Origin: Pseudomonas sp. RIT-PI-AD
GTDB taxonomy: Bacteria > Pseudomonadota > Gammaproteobacteria > Pseudomonadales > Pseudomonadaceae
Assembly (NCBI RefSeq): GCF_025642785.1
Contig: NZ_JANZKU010000004.1
Span: 62,001-126,000 of the forward strand
DNA length: 64,000 nucleotides
Direction: 5' to 3'
Shown here: positions 43,409 to 53,356 of the stretch, one piece after another
Layout: every line of letters starts with the position of its first letter
Numbering within the stretch: the stretch's first letter is position 1
Program-made: the position numbers and the translations under genes
The notes under the pieces: generated by a model
The model's database searches: none
What the model was told of the DNA's origin: nothing
Seen by the model: the letters and a program-made list of their open reading frames with translations, nothing else

Positions 43409-43676
43409 GGAATGGAAAAACCGTTGCAGCGGATGCTCCAGCACGCTGGTCCGGCCAACGCTTGGTCGTCCCCGTGTCCGCCCGGACGAGTCGTCGATCA
43501 TAGGCCCTGCTTGTTCCCTGGCGGTGCGCGCGAAGGCGCCCGGTTACCGATAACCGGCGATTTTCACCGAAAGCCCGTGTACAAGCCACCACGGCGAGGC
43601 TGGCGCGCAACGCCCGGCCCGTTCCGGACGCAGAATCGCTGCGTCGACCGGGCCCAGCGACGGGTACCGGCCCCGC

Positions 43677-44687
43677 TCAGGCGGCCGGCGCTAGGGCCTG
43701 CTGCAACGCCACGCCGGCACCGAACAAACCCGGATGCTCGGCCGTCATCACCCACACCGGCACCTCGGCCAGGTAGGCGCCGCTGGTCTTGCCGCGGGCG
43801 GCGAAGGCATCGGCGAACCCGCTGGCGCGGAAGCGCTCGAGAAAGCGCGGCACGATGCCGCCGGTGACGTAGACCCCGCCCAGCGCGCCCAGGGTCAGCG
43901 CCGCGTTGCCGGCCACCCGCGCCAACCACAGGAAGAAGTGCTCCAGGGCGGCGTCCGCCTGGGCATCCCCCGCCAAAGCCAGGGCGCCGACTTCCGCCGC
44001 GTTGCGCGCCCGCGGCTCCACGCCCTCCAGGCCGCAGCTCAATTCATACAGGGCCTGCAGACCATTGCCGCAAAGCACCCGTTCGGCCGAGACATGGCCG
44101 TAGCGCTCGCGCAGGCGCAGCCAGAGCTGGAAATCCCGCTCGGACGTCACCGGCAGGTCCACGTGGCCGCCCTCGCAGGGCAGCACCGTCCAACGCCCGT
44201 CTCCCAAGGGCAGCAGGCCGCCGACGCCCAGCCCGGTGCCGGGGCCGATGATCAGCCGTGCGCGATCCGCCTGGGCGACGCCCTCGCGCACCAGCACCAA
44301 GTGCTCCGGGCCGAGCCGGGAAGCCGCCCAGGCCATGGTGGAGAAGTCGTTGACCAGCAGCAGGTGGCGCAGCCCCAGCTCGGCGCAGAAAGCCGCGCGA
44401 TTGATCGTCCAGTGGTTGTTGGTGAAGCGGAAATCGGCCGCGCTCACCGGCCCGGCACAGGCCAGGCAGACCGAATCCACGGCCGCCAGGGGGATACCCT
44501 GACGCTCCAGGTAGTCGCGCACCGCCAGCTCCGGCCGAGGGTAATCGGCGCAGGCAAGCACCTGCACGGCGTTCAGGTGCCCACTCCGCCACAGCGCGAA
44601 ACGGGCGTTGGTGCCACCGATGTCGCCCACCAGGGTGAAGCCGTCCGGCATGGCCTGGGGCAAGGGAATCCGCGTGTGATCGGGCAT
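43677..44687 (-). CDS. glk: Glucokinase
   Basis: Glk phosphorylates glucose with ATP. The 336-residue bacterial-type glucokinase has the phosphate-binding [14 protein letters not shown], the [15 protein letters not shown] region with the catalytic Asp, and [12 protein letters not shown]. Start [13 protein letters not shown] follows AAGGTGACC. It lies 54 bp after edd and probably shares its transcript. In other pseudomonads it is followed by gltR/gtrS; here a 268-bp gap and the mutarotase gene come next. Confidence 0.96.
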   Translation of the reverse strand: MPDHTRIPLPQAMPDGFTLVGDIGGTNARFALWRSGHLNAVQVLACADYPRPELAVRDYLERQGIPLAAVDSVCLACAGPVSAADFRFTNNHWTINRAAFCAELGLRHLLLVNDFSTMAWAASRLGPEHLVLVREGVAQADRARLIIGPGTGLGVGGLLPLGDGRWTVLPCEGGHVDLPVTSERDFQLWLRLRERYGHVSAERVLCGNGLQALYELSCGLEGVEPRARNAAEVGALALAGDAQADAALEHFFLWLARVAGNAALTLGALGGVYVTGGIVPRFLERFRASGFADAFAARGKTSGAYLAEVPVWVMTAEHPGLFGAGVALQQALAPAA

Positions 44688-44741
44688 GGCAGGTCACCTT
44701 CGCAGCGCGGCCACGCCGCGATGCCTCGGAAAGGACGGTAT

Positions 44742-46568
44742 TCAGCGCAGCGCGCTCAGCGCCGCACTGAAGCTGCAAGCGCCTTCCTCGGCGCTGCTCA
44801 TGGACTGGCGCATGAAGGCGAACAACTCGCGGCCACATCCAACCCCGCCGCCTTCCGGCGCCTGCGCCAGTGTGCGGGCCTCCCACTCCAGCGGGTCCAC
44901 CAGGGCTTGGAGCTCGCCCTTGACCCCATCGACGCGGATCAGGTCGCCGTCGCGGACCTTGGCCAGGAAACCGCCATTCAGGGCCTCCGGGCTGACGTGG
45001 ATGGCCGAGGGCACCTTGCCGGACGCGCCGGACATGCGCCCGTCGGTGACCAGCGCCACCTTGAAGCCACGGTCCTGCAGCACCCCGAGGTACGGCGTCA
45101 ACTTGTGCAGCTCCGGCATGCCGTTGGCCGCCGGGCCCTGGAAACGCACCACGGCGACGAAGTCGTGCTCCAGCTCGCCGGCCTTGAAAGCCGTGGCCAG
45201 TGCCGCTTGGTCGTGGAACACCCGGGCCGGCGCCTCCACCACTTGGTGCTCGGCCGCCACCGCCGACACCTTCATCACGCCGCGGCCCAGGTTGCCCTGC
45301 ATCAGGCGCAGGCCGCCCTCGGCGGAAAACGGCCGTTCCAGGGGGCGCAGGATGGCGTCGTCGAGGCTGGCCGCCGGACCTGCGCGCCAGACCAGGCGGC
45401 CGTCGTCGAGGAAGGGCTCCTCGGTATAGCGGCGCAGGCCAGGGCCCATCACGGTATTCACGTCCTCGTGGAGCAGGCCGCCGTCGAGCAACTGGCGGAT
45501 CAGGAAGGCCATGCCGCCGGCCGCCTGGAAATGATTGATGTCGGCCTGGCCGTTGGGGTAGATGCGCGCCAGGGTCGGCACCACGTGGGACAGGTCGGCC
45601 ATGTCCTGCCAGGTCAGTTGGATGCCGGCAGCCTGGGCCACCGCCACCAGGTGCAGGGTGTGATTGGTGGAGCCGCCGGTGGCCAGCAGCGCCACCACCG
45701 CATTGACCAGCGCCCGCTCGTCGACGATCTCGGCCATCGGCAGGTAGCTGCCATTCTCCGGGGTCAGGCGACAGGCCTGGCGCGCCGCCTCGCGGGTCAG
45801 CTCGTCGCGCAGGGGAGTGTTCGGGTTGACGAAGGAAGCGCCCGGCAGATGCAGGCCCATCACCTCCACCAGCAACTGGTTGGTGTTCGCCGTTCCGTAG
45901 AAGGTGCAGGTGCCCGGGCTGTGGTAGGACTGCATCTCCGCTTGCAGCAGCTCTTCCCGGCTGACCTTGCCTTCGGCGTAGCGCTGGCGCACCGCGGCCT
46001 TTTCCTTGTTCGGCAGGCCCGAGGGCATCGGGCCCGCCGGGACGAAGACCACCGGCAGATGGCCGAAGCGCAGCGCGCCGATCAACAGCCCCGGCACGAT
46101 CTTGTCGCAGATGCCGAGGCACAGGGCGGCATCGAACATGTTGTGGGACAGCGCGATGGCCGTGCCCATGGCGATCACGTCGCGGCTGGCCAGGGACAGC
46201 TCCATGCCCGGCTCGCCCTGGGTCACGCCGTCGCACATGGCCGGGACGCCGCCGGCGAACTGGGCGATGGAGCCGATTTCGCGCACCGCTTCCTTGATCA
46301 GGCCGGGGAACCGCTCGAAGGGCTGGTGGGCCGACAACATGTCGTTGTAGGCCGAAACGATCGCCAGGTTGGCCTGGTTCATCAGGCGCAGGCGCTGCTT
46401 GTCGGATTCGCCGCAACCCGCCACGCCATGGGCGAAATTGCCACAGGGCAGCGCGCCACGGTGCGGGCCCTTGCTGGCGGCGGCGCGGGTCATCTCCAGG
46501 TAGCGCTGGCGGGTCGCCTCGCTGCGGAGCTGGAGGCGTCGGGTGACTTCGAGGACTCGCGGGTTCAT
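44742..46568 (-). CDS. edd: 6-phosphogluconate dehydratase
   Basis: Edd dehydrates 6-phosphogluconate to KDPG, using an oxygen-sensitive [4Fe-4S] cluster. The 608-residue IlvD/Edd-family protein has [15 protein letters not shown], the [22 protein letters not shown] block, [15 protein letters not shown] with cluster cysteine, and [13 protein letters not shown]. Start [13 protein letters not shown] is preferred over an ATG four codons upstream. It is divergent from gap, with a HexR-type site between. Confidence 0.97.
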   Translation of the reverse strand: MNPRVLEVTRRLQLRSEATRQRYLEMTRAAASKGPHRGALPCGNFAHGVAGCGESDKQRLRLMNQANLAIVSAYNDMLSAHQPFERFPGLIKEAVREIGSIAQFAGGVPAMCDGVTQGEPGMELSLASRDVIAMGTAIALSHNMFDAALCLGICDKIVPGLLIGALRFGHLPVVFVPAGPMPSGLPNKEKAAVRQRYAEGKVSREELLQAEMQSYHSPGTCTFYGTANTNQLLVEVMGLHLPGASFVNPNTPLRDELTREAARQACRLTPENGSYLPMAEIVDERALVNAVVALLATGGSTNHTLHLVAVAQAAGIQLTWQDMADLSHVVPTLARIYPNGQADINHFQAAGGMAFLIRQLLDGGLLHEDVNTVMGPGLRRYTEEPFLDDGRLVWRAGPAASLDDAILRPLERPFSAEGGLRLMQGNLGRGVMKVSAVAAEHQVVEAPARVFHDQAALATAFKAGELEHDFVAVVRFQGPAANGMPELHKLTPYLGVLQDRGFKVALVTDGRMSGASGKVPSAIHVSPEALNGGFLAKVRDGDLIRVDGVKGELQALVDPLEWEARTLAQAPEGGGVGCGRELFAFMRQSMSSAEEGACSFSAALSALR

Positions 46569-46593
46569 GGCTCTTCTCACGGAATGAAGTGAA

Positions 46594-46610
46594 TGTAGTT
46601 TTTATAACAA
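46594..46610. promoter_or_regulatory. Candidate HexR operator between edd and gap
   Basis: On the minus strand the site reads TTGTTATAAAAACTACA. It shares TTGTT and ACTACA with the zwf-hexR site and lies 26 bp before edd and 78 bp before gap. It should let HexR control both divergent genes. Confidence 0.75.
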
Positions 46611-46687
46611 AAAAATCAGGCGGACTTCCCGGACCTGGCCCATCATTAACGTCAAATATTTATGAGTAATCAATAAAGGAAGGCCTC

Positions 46688-47689
46688 ATGACTATACGAC
46701 TCGCCATCAACGGCTTCGGCCGGATCGGTCGCAACGTACTGCGCGCCCTGCGCGATCATCCCCAACGCGACCGCCTGGAAATCGTCGCCATCAACGACCT
46801 CGGCGACGCGCGGATCAATGCCCACCTTCTGAAGTACGACAGCGTTCACGGGATTTTCGCCGGTGACGTTCGTCACGACGAACAATCGCTCTGGGTCGAC
46901 GACAAACGCATCGCGGTCAGTGCCATCGCCGACCCGACGCAATTGCCCTGGAAAAGTCTAGACGTGGATATCGTGCTCGAATGCACCGGCCGCTTCACCC
47001 AGCGCGACAAGGCCGCCGCCCACCTCCAGGCCGGCGCGCACAAAGTGCTGATCTCGGCGCCCGGCAAGGGCGCGGACGCCACGGTGGTGTGCGGCGTCAA
47101 CGAGGAGGTCCTGCGCCGGTCGCAGCAGATCGTCTCCTGTGCCTCCTGCACCACCAACTGCCTGGCGCCGGTGGTCCAGGTGCTGCAACGGGAGCTGGGC
47201 ATCGAGAGCGGGCTGATGACCACCATCCACGCCTACACCAACGACCAGAACCTTTCCGACGTCTACCACAAGGACATCTACCGCGCCCGCTCCGCCACCC
47301 AGTCGATGATCCCGACCAAGACCGGCGCCGCCGAGGCGGTGGGGCTGGTGCTGCCGGAACTGGCCGGCAAGTTGACCGGGCTGGCGGTGCGGGTGCCGCT
47401 GATCAACGTGTCGCTGGTGGACCTGACGGTGCTGGTGCAGCGCGACACCCGCGTCGACGAGGTGAATGGCCTGTTCAAGGCGGCGACCCAGGGCTCCTCC
47501 ACCTTCGGCTACAACGAGGAGCCGCTGGTCTCCCACGACTTCAACCATGACCCGCGGTCGTCGATCTTCGACGCCAACCACACCAAGGTCAGCGGTCGGC
47601 TGGTGAAGGTGATGGCCTGGTACGACAACGAATGGGGCTTTTCCAACCGGATGCTGGACGCCAGCGTCGCCTGGTGGGACGCGGCCTGA
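46688..47689 (+). CDS. gapA: Glyceraldehyde-3-phosphate dehydrogenase
   Basis: Gap oxidises the glyceraldehyde-3-phosphate released by Eda. The 333-residue protein has the NAD-binding [10 protein letters not shown], the catalytic Cys154 in CASCTTNCL, and the typical [12 protein letters not shown] ending. It is divergent from edd under the shared HexR site, as in other pseudomonads where this is the glucose-induced GapA. Start [12 protein letters not shown] follows AAAGGAAGG. Confidence 0.97.
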   Translation: MTIRLAINGFGRIGRNVLRALRDHPQRDRLEIVAINDLGDARINAHLLKYDSVHGIFAGDVRHDEQSLWVDDKRIAVSAIADPTQLPWKSLDVDIVLECTGRFTQRDKAAAHLQAGAHKVLISAPGKGADATVVCGVNEEVLRRSQQIVSCASCTTNCLAPVVQVLQRELGIESGLMTTIHAYTNDQNLSDVYHKDIYRARSATQSMIPTKTGAAEAVGLVLPELAGKLTGLAVRVPLINVSLVDLTVLVQRDTRVDEVNGLFKAATQGSSTFGYNEEPLVSHDFNHDPRSSIFDANHTKVSGRLVKVMAWYDNEWGFSNRMLDASVAWWDAA

Positions 47690-47713
47690 GCCGCGCGCGG
47701 ACCGCGCCCCTGC

Positions 47714-48787
47714 TCAGGGCGCGGGATCGGCGCCGACGTAGGCGTCCGAGCGCTTGTACAGCGCATGGGCATGGCGCAGCAGTACCATGATCACCGCCGC
47801 GGCCGGCAGCGCCAGCAGTATCCCGGTGAAGCCGAACAACTGGCCCCCGGCGAGGATGGCGAAGATCACCGCCACCGGATGCAGGCCGATGCGATCGCCC
47901 ACCAGCAAGGGCGTCAGCACCATGCCTTCGAGCATCTGCCCGATGCCGAACACCGCCGCCACGCCCAGCAGCGGATACAGCTCGAACCCGCCGTGCTGGA
48001 ACAACGCTGCCGTCACCGCGGCGCCGATGCCCACCACGAAGCCCATGTAGGGCACGATGCTGGCGAGGCCGGCGAGCAGGCCGATCAACAGGCCCAGGTC
48101 GAGGCCGACGACCATCAGGCCGACGGCATAAATGGCGCCGAGGGCGAGCATCACCAGCAGTTGCCCGCGGATGAAAGCGCCCAGTACCTCGTGGCATTCG
48201 CCCACCAGTTGCACCACCACCCCTTCGCGGCTGCGCGGCAGCAGGCCGCGCAGCTTGGCCACCATCACGTCCCAGTCGCGCAACAGATAGAAGCACACCA
48301 CCGGGATCAGCAGCAGGTTGCCGAGCCAGGCCAGCAGGGCCAGGCCGGACGCGGTGGCCTGGCTGAGCACCACGCCGACGACGTCGGTGGTGGTGTCCAG
48401 GTGGCCGGACAGCGCGGCCTTCACCCGGTCGAAACGCCAGAAGCCCTCCGCCAGGCCGAACTTCGCCTGCAACCAGGGCAAGGCGACGTGCTGCAGCCAG
48501 TCGAGCATCTGCGGCACCATCTCATAGAGCTTCAGCAACTGCTTGCCCAGCATCGGCACCAGGACCACCAGCAAGACCAGCCAGATCAGGGTGAACAGCG
48601 CGAACACCGTGATCACCCCCCACGTCCGCGACAGCCCGGCCCGTTCCAGGCGATCCACCAGGGGATCGCCCATGTAGGCCAACAGCATCGCCACCAGGAA
48701 CGGCGAAAGAATCGGCGAAATCAGGTAGATCAACCAGCCGACGAGCAGCAAGCCGACCAGCCAGAACCAGCGACGTGAATCGTTCAT
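47714..48787 (-). CDS. AI-2E family membrane permease (PerM-like)
   Basis: The 357-residue protein is the second AI-2E-family member in the window. It has about eight hydrophobic segments, starting RWFWLVGLLLVGWLIYLI, with the central LLIGLLAGLASIVPYMGFVVGIG and EGMVLTPLLVGDRIGLHPVAVI motifs. In PAO1 a counterpart lies next to hda and purM (recalled); here it is separated from hda by the mod and Entner-Doudoroff genes. Substrate unknown. A longer frame extends upstream through the DUF2066 gene without family sequence. Confidence 0.9.
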   Translation of the reverse strand: MNDSRRWFWLVGLLLVGWLIYLISPILSPFLVAMLLAYMGDPLVDRLERAGLSRTWGVITVFALFTLIWLVLLVVLVPMLGKQLLKLYEMVPQMLDWLQHVALPWLQAKFGLAEGFWRFDRVKAALSGHLDTTTDVVGVVLSQATASGLALLAWLGNLLLIPVVCFYLLRDWDVMVAKLRGLLPRSREGVVVQLVGECHEVLGAFIRGQLLVMLALGAIYAVGLMVVGLDLGLLIGLLAGLASIVPYMGFVVGIGAAVTAALFQHGGFELYPLLGVAAVFGIGQMLEGMVLTPLLVGDRIGLHPVAVIFAILAGGQLFGFTGILLALPAAAVIMVLLRHAHALYKRSDAYVGADPAP

Positions 48788-48846
48788 AGCGAGCTCGTGT
48801 GAGAAATGAATGGGAAGGCGGGCGGCCCGGTAGCCGCCCGGGAACA

Positions 48847-49866
48847 TTACCAGCGAAAGCGCAAAACCCCGGTCGGCGCGGGTTGCGCGGCAGGCTGCGG
48901 TGCGCCTTCGGCGGGCGGGCTGTCGGCGCCGACTTCCTGCAGGTGCACCAGCGCCAGTTGCGCGCGCAGTTGCTCGGCACTGGCGTTGACCTGGTAGGTC
49001 AGCCGATCCCCCTCGACCCGGGTCAGCCGCGCGCCGAAGGGTTCGAGCACTCGGTCCAGTTCGGCATAGCGGCCCAGGTCGGCACCCTGCACCTCCAGGG
49101 TCAGGCTGCTGGCGGCGCCGGGCGCGACGACGAAACGCGGCGCCAGGCGCTCGCTCACCGCCAGCATCACCGCGTCGGCCAGGGCCACGCCGTTGGCCGC
49201 TTCGGCGATGCCCTGTTCGGGCTGCTCGCCCAGCCACAGGCGCCACTGTGCACGCCAGGCACCGTTTTCCTCGCGGGCATGCACGGCCAGCAGCGCATCG
49301 GCGGCGTAGCGCTCCGAAACCGGTCGCAGCGCGTCGGGCTGCGCCGCTTCCAGGGCAGCCGGCGTGGCCACCAGTTGCTCGCTGAGGTCGGCCAGCGGCA
49401 GGCGCAGCGGCAAGCCGCGGTGCTCGCCGGCGTCGCGGACGGGCTTGGCGGCGTCCTGGCCGTCACCCAGCAGATTGGCACCCTCGGCAGTTTCGTTGAG
49501 CCACCAGACCAGCACGCTCGGGCGGTTCGTCCCCCACAAAGGAAGCCCGGCCTGGCGCAGGCTGCGATCGGTGCTCACCGGGTCGAAGTCCACCACCAGC
49601 ACGTCGCCTTCGTAGCCGTACTGGCCGATGACCTGCTGCGGGTCCTTGCGCAACGCGGCGAGGGCGGGGTTCTGCGCGGCGTTGCGGTTACCGGTGAGGC
49701 GCATCAGCAGGGTATCCAGGGCACGCTGGATACCCTGATCGCGCGCCTCGGGCTGCTGGCTGGCGACGGCCTCGCGGACCTGGTAGAGGGTGGCGAGGTT
49801 TTCCGCGAAAGCCGGCAGGCAAGGCAGCGACAGACACAGGACTAGCAGGCGGGCAATGGCGCGCAT
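48847..49866 (-). CDS. DUF2066 domain-containing protein
   Basis: The 339-residue protein has a signal peptide ([21 protein letters not shown], about 21 residues), so it is periplasmic or outer-membrane associated. The body matches the DUF2066 family, with [39 protein letters not shown] and the [13 protein letters not shown] segment. Function unknown. It lies between the perM-like gene and purM on the opposite strand, the usual Pseudomonas order. It starts 238 bp from purM, sharing a divergent promoter region. Confidence 0.88.
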   Translation of the reverse strand: MRAIARLLVLCLSLPCLPAFAENLATLYQVREAVASQQPEARDQGIQRALDTLLMRLTGNRNAAQNPALAALRKDPQQVIGQYGYEGDVLVVDFDPVSTDRSLRQAGLPLWGTNRPSVLVWWLNETAEGANLLGDGQDAAKPVRDAGEHRGLPLRLPLADLSEQLVATPAALEAAQPDALRPVSERYAADALLAVHAREENGAWRAQWRLWLGEQPEQGIAEAANGVALADAVMLAVSERLAPRFVVAPGAASSLTLEVQGADLGRYAELDRVLEPFGARLTRVEGDRLTYQVNASAEQLRAQLALVHLQEVGADSPPAEGAPQPAAQPAPTGVLRFRW

Positions 49867-50104
49867 GGGACTCTCGCAAGGCTCGGGCGAAAAGGGCTTA
49901 TACCTTAAACAGCCGCCCGATACCCGGCAACCGCCGCAGCCACCCGCGCGTCTCCGACGCGGGACCGGCGGGATTTCCCGATTTCGCCGCGCGCCCGGCA
50001 GGCGCCGATGGCCGCTATCCGGCAAGCCTGATAAAATCGCGCGCCTTCGCAGACCGGCAGCCGCGGCGTGCCGAATCCCGATACCCCCTTCAAAGGCCTG
50101 GATC

Positions 50105-51163
50105 ATGAGCAAGCAACCCTCCCTGAGCTACAAGGACGCCGGTGTAGACATCGACGCCGGTGAAGCGCTGGTCGAACGCATCAAAGGCGTGGCCAAGCGC
50201 ACCGCGCGCCCTGAGGTGATGGGCGGGCTGGGTGGCTTCGGCGCCCTCTGCGAGATTCCCGCCGGCTACAAGCAACCGGTGCTGGTGTCCGGCACCGACG
50301 GGGTCGGCACCAAGCTGCGCCTGGCGCTGAACCTGAACAAGCACGACAGCATCGGCCAGGACCTGGTCGCCATGTGCGTCAACGACCTGGTGGTGTGCGG
50401 CGCCGAGCCGTTGTTCTTCCTCGACTACTACGCCACCGGCAAGCTCAACGTCGAGGTCGCGGCCACCGTGGTCACCGGCATCGGCGCCGGCTGCGAGCTG
50501 GCCGGTTGCGCCCTGGTCGGCGGCGAAACCGCGGAAATGCCCGGCATGTACGAAGGCGAGGACTACGACCTCGCCGGTTTCTGCGTCGGCGTGGTGGAGA
50601 AGGCCGAGATCATCGACGGCAGCAAGGTCGCCAGCGGCGACGCGCTGATCGCCCTGCCCTCCTCCGGCCCGCATTCCAACGGCTATTCGCTGATCCGCAA
50701 GATCATCGAAGTCGCCGGTGCCGACATCGAAAGCATCCAGCTCGACGGCAAGCCGCTGACCGAACTGCTGATGGCGCCGACCCGGATCTACGTGAAACCC
50801 CTGCTCAAGCTGATCGCCGAGACCGGCGCGGTGAAAGCCATGGCCCACATCACCGGTGGCGGCCTGATCGAGAACATTCCGCGCGTGCTGCCGGCCGGCG
50901 CCCAGGCAGTGCTCGACGTGGCCAGCTGGACCCGCCCGGCGGTGTTCGACTGGCTGCAACGGCAGGGCAACGTCGACGAAGTCGAAATGCACCGTGTGCT
51001 CAACTGCGGCGTGGGCATGGTCGTCTGCGTCGCCCAGCAGGACGTGGACGCCGTGCTGCAAGTGCTGCGCGAAACCGGTGAGCAGCCCTGGGTGATCGGG
51101 CGGATCGCCGATGCCGCCGCGGACGCTCCGCGCGTGGTATTGAACAACCTGAAAGCCCACTGA
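50105..51163 (+). CDS. purM: Phosphoribosylformylglycinamidine cyclo-ligase (AIR synthetase)
   Basis: PurM closes the imidazole ring to give AIR in purine synthesis. The 352-residue protein has the [15 protein letters not shown] motif, the [23 protein letters not shown] segment and [11 protein letters not shown]. The start [13 protein letters not shown] is preceded by a weak AAGGCCTGG site; an upstream in-frame extension has no family sequence. Its stop overlaps the purN start by one base. Confidence 0.98.
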   Translation: MSKQPSLSYKDAGVDIDAGEALVERIKGVAKRTARPEVMGGLGGFGALCEIPAGYKQPVLVSGTDGVGTKLRLALNLNKHDSIGQDLVAMCVNDLVVCGAEPLFFLDYYATGKLNVEVAATVVTGIGAGCELAGCALVGGETAEMPGMYEGEDYDLAGFCVGVVEKAEIIDGSKVASGDALIALPSSGPHSNGYSLIRKIIEVAGADIESIQLDGKPLTELLMAPTRIYVKPLLKLIAETGAVKAMAHITGGGLIENIPRVLPAGAQAVLDVASWTRPAVFDWLQRQGNVDEVEMHRVLNCGVGMVVCVAQQDVDAVLQVLRETGEQPWVIGRIADAAADAPRVVLNNLKAH

Positions 51164-51813
51164 TGGCGACACCCTGCAATGTCGTGGTGCTGATTTCCGG
51201 TTCCGGCAGCAACCTGCAGGCGTTGATCGACCGCATCGCCGACGACGCGATTCCCGCGCGAATCGGCGCGGTGATTTCCAACCGCGCCGAAGCCTACGGC
51301 CTGAAGCGCGCGCAGCAGGCGGGCATCGACACCCTGGTGCTGGACCACAAGGCCTTCGACGGGCGCGAGGCCTTCGATGCGGCGCTGATCCGCGCCATCG
51401 ACGAGCGGGAAGCCGATTTGGTGGTGCTGGCCGGCTTCATGCGCATCCTCACGCCGGCCTTCGTCCGCCACTTCAGCGGCCGTCTACTGAACATCCATCC
51501 CTCGCTGCTGCCCAAGCACAAGGGCCTGCACACGCACCAACGCGCCCTGGACGCCGGCGACCGCGAGCACGGATGCAGCGTGCACTTCGTGACCGAGGAA
51601 CTCGATGGGGGCCCCTCGGTCGTACAGGCGGTGATCCCGGTGCACCCGGACGACACGCCGGAAAGCCTCGCCCAACGCGTTCACGTGCAGGAACACTTCA
51701 TCTACCCGCTGGCCGTACGCTGGTTCGCCGAAGGCCGCTTGCGCCTCGGTGCCCTCGGCGCCGAATTGGACGGCCAACCCTTGCCCGCCAGCGGTCAGTC
51801 GATTCGTCATTAG
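51163..51813 (+). CDS. purN: Phosphoribosylglycinamide formyltransferase
   Basis: PurN transfers a formyl group from 10-formyl-THF to GAR. The 216-residue protein has the GAR-binding ISGSGSNLQAL, the LVVLAGFMRILTPAF block with catalytic Asn/His region GRLLNIHPSLLP, and the DGGPSVVQAVIPV segment. It overlaps purM by one base and is 11 bp from the DUF3108 gene, forming a three-gene operon. Confidence 0.98.
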   Translation: MATPCNVVVLISGSGSNLQALIDRIADDAIPARIGAVISNRAEAYGLKRAQQAGIDTLVLDHKAFDGREAFDAALIRAIDEREADLVVLAGFMRILTPAFVRHFSGRLLNIHPSLLPKHKGLHTHQRALDAGDREHGCSVHFVTEELDGGPSVVQAVIPVHPDDTPESLAQRVHVQEHFIYPLAVRWFAEGRLRLGALGAELDGQPLPASGQSIRH

Positions 51814-51824
51814 GAGATTCGCCA

Positions 51825-52541
51825 ATGCGTCGCGCTTTGCTACTGCTCCTCGCCTTCGTCGCCCTGCCGCTCGCGGCCGCCGAGCCGAAGCCTTTCGTTG
51901 CGAGCTACACCGCGGACTGGAAACAGTTGCCGTTCAGTGGCACCGCCGGGCGCAGCCTGAAGAAGCTCGACGACGGACGCTGGCAACTGGATTTCGAGGC
52001 GGCCATGCTGGTGGCCAGCCTCAGCGAGGTAAGCACCTTCCGGGTCGAGAAGGACACCTTCCTGCCACAGAGCTACCGCTTCAACCGCAACGGGCTGGGC
52101 AAAGGCAAACAGGTCGAACTGGATTTCGATTGGAGCCAGAAACAGGTGATCGGTAACGACCGCGGCGAACCGGTGCGGCTGTTGCTCAATCGTGGCCTGC
52201 TGGACAAGTCCACCTACCAACTGGCGCTGCAGCACGACGTGGCGACCGGCAAGAAAAGCATGAGCTACCAAGTGGTCGACGGCGAGGACATCGAGACCTA
52301 TGACTTCCGCGTGCTCGGCGAAGAGCGCGTGGCCACCCAGGCCGGCCAAGTGGACGCGATCAAGGTGGAACGGGTCCGCGACCCGACGCAGAGCGCGCGC
52401 AAGACCGTGCTCTGGTTCGCCAAGGACTGGGACTATCTGCTGGTGCGCCTACACCAGATAGAGAAGGACGGCAAGGAGTACCAGATCATGCTCAAGGACG
52501 GCACGGTCGACGGCAAGAAGGTCGTCGGTGCGGCTCAGTAA
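51825..52541 (+). CDS. DUF3108 domain-containing protein
   Basis: The 238-residue protein has a signal peptide (MRRALLLLLAFVALPLAAA, cleavage near residue 20) and a beta-rich body typical of DUF3108, including FVASYTADWKQLPFSGTAGRSL, FDWSQKQVIGND and VERVRDPTQSARKTVLWFAKDW. It is probably periplasmic; function is unknown. It is the third gene after purM-purN, followed by a strong terminator. Confidence 0.86.
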   Translation: MRRALLLLLAFVALPLAAAEPKPFVASYTADWKQLPFSGTAGRSLKKLDDGRWQLDFEAAMLVASLSEVSTFRVEKDTFLPQSYRFNRNGLGKGKQVELDFDWSQKQVIGNDRGEPVRLLLNRGLLDKSTYQLALQHDVATGKKSMSYQVVDGEDIETYDFRVLGEERVATQAGQVDAIKVERVRDPTQSARKTVLWFAKDWDYLLVRLHQIEKDGKEYQIMLKDGTVDGKKVVGAAQ

Positions 52542-52558
52542 ACCCTTCGGCGGGACAT

Positions 52559-52591
52559 GAAAAAGCCGGGCCCAGTGCCCGGCTTTTTCAT
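52559..52591. terminator. Bidirectional terminator after the DUF3108 gene
   Basis: GAAAAAGCCGGGC and GCCCGGCTTTTTC pair around a short loop with A and T runs on both sides. It ends the purMN operon on one strand and the DUF2058 gene on the other. Confidence 0.92.
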
Positions 52592-52641
52592 GTCTGCGAT
52601 CCAGGTCGCGCCAAGGGCGCGGCGCCTCGGCGCCAAGGGCC

Positions 52642-53181
52642 TCACCACATCAGGTCGTCGGGCACCTTGTAGGCGGCATAGGGGTCGTCATCGTCCGGCG
52701 CCTCGGTCGAGGTGTTGAGCAGCACGATCCGGCGCGGATCGCGCTCCTGGATCTTCAGCGCGGCATCCCTCGGGATTACCTCGTAGCCGCCGCCGTGGCG
52801 GACGATGGCCAGCGAGCCACGGCTGAGCTTGTCGCGCATCAGGTCGTTCACCGAGAGGCGCTTGACCTTCTTGTCGTCGACGAAGTTGTAGTAATCCTCG
52901 GTGGTCAGCTTGGGCAGGCGCGAGGTCTCGATCAATTGCTTGACCTGCGCGACGCGCGCCTTCTGCTCGGCCTTTTCCTGCTGCTGGCGATTCAGCTCCT
53001 GATCCCGCGCGGCTTTCTCCGCCTGCGCCTGGAGCGCGGCCTGCCGCTGCGAATCGTCTTTCTCGACTTGGTTCTTCTTCTCCAGGCGATGCTGTTTCTG
53101 TTTCTGCTTGACGGCCTGCTTGGCCTGCTTTTCATTGACCAGGCCGGCTTTCAGCAACTGGTCACGCAATGACATACTCAT
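52642..53181 (-). CDS. DUF2058 (YaiL-like) protein
   Basis: The 179-residue cytoplasmic protein has a Lys/Gln-rich coiled-coil half (QAKQAVKQKQKQHRLEKKNQVEKDD..., residues 20-90) and a C-terminal part with YYNFVDDKKVKRLSVND and HGGGYEVIPRDAALKI, as in DUF2058/YaiL. E. coli YaiL is described as nucleoprotein-associated, but its role is unclear. Start MSMSLRDQLLKAG is chosen; an ATG two codons later is possible. It is divergent from the lpxO-like gene. Confidence 0.85.
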   Translation of the reverse strand: MSMSLRDQLLKAGLVNEKQAKQAVKQKQKQHRLEKKNQVEKDDSQRQAALQAQAEKAARDQELNRQQQEKAEQKARVAQVKQLIETSRLPKLTTEDYYNFVDDKKVKRLSVNDLMRDKLSRGSLAIVRHGGGYEVIPRDAALKIQERDPRRIVLLNTSTEAPDDDDPYAAYKVPDDLMW

Positions 53182-53356
53182 CGTTACGAATCCGACATCC
53201 AGGGTGGGGGTTCGTCGAAGCGGGGTTCGCCGCGAGGATGCCCATCCTCCGGTTTGCGCCGCCGATGTGCAAGACCCGGTGGACATACCGGGTACCGCGC
53301 GGCGAAACTTCGCCCCTTCCACGCCTTCCCATATCCCAACCGCCACGGTAGGCCAT

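Noticed and set aside
43734-46592. 952-residue open frame antisense to glk and edd
   Set aside because: It spans two real genes and their gap, is rich in His/Gln/Gly/Arg from reversed codons, and matches no family.
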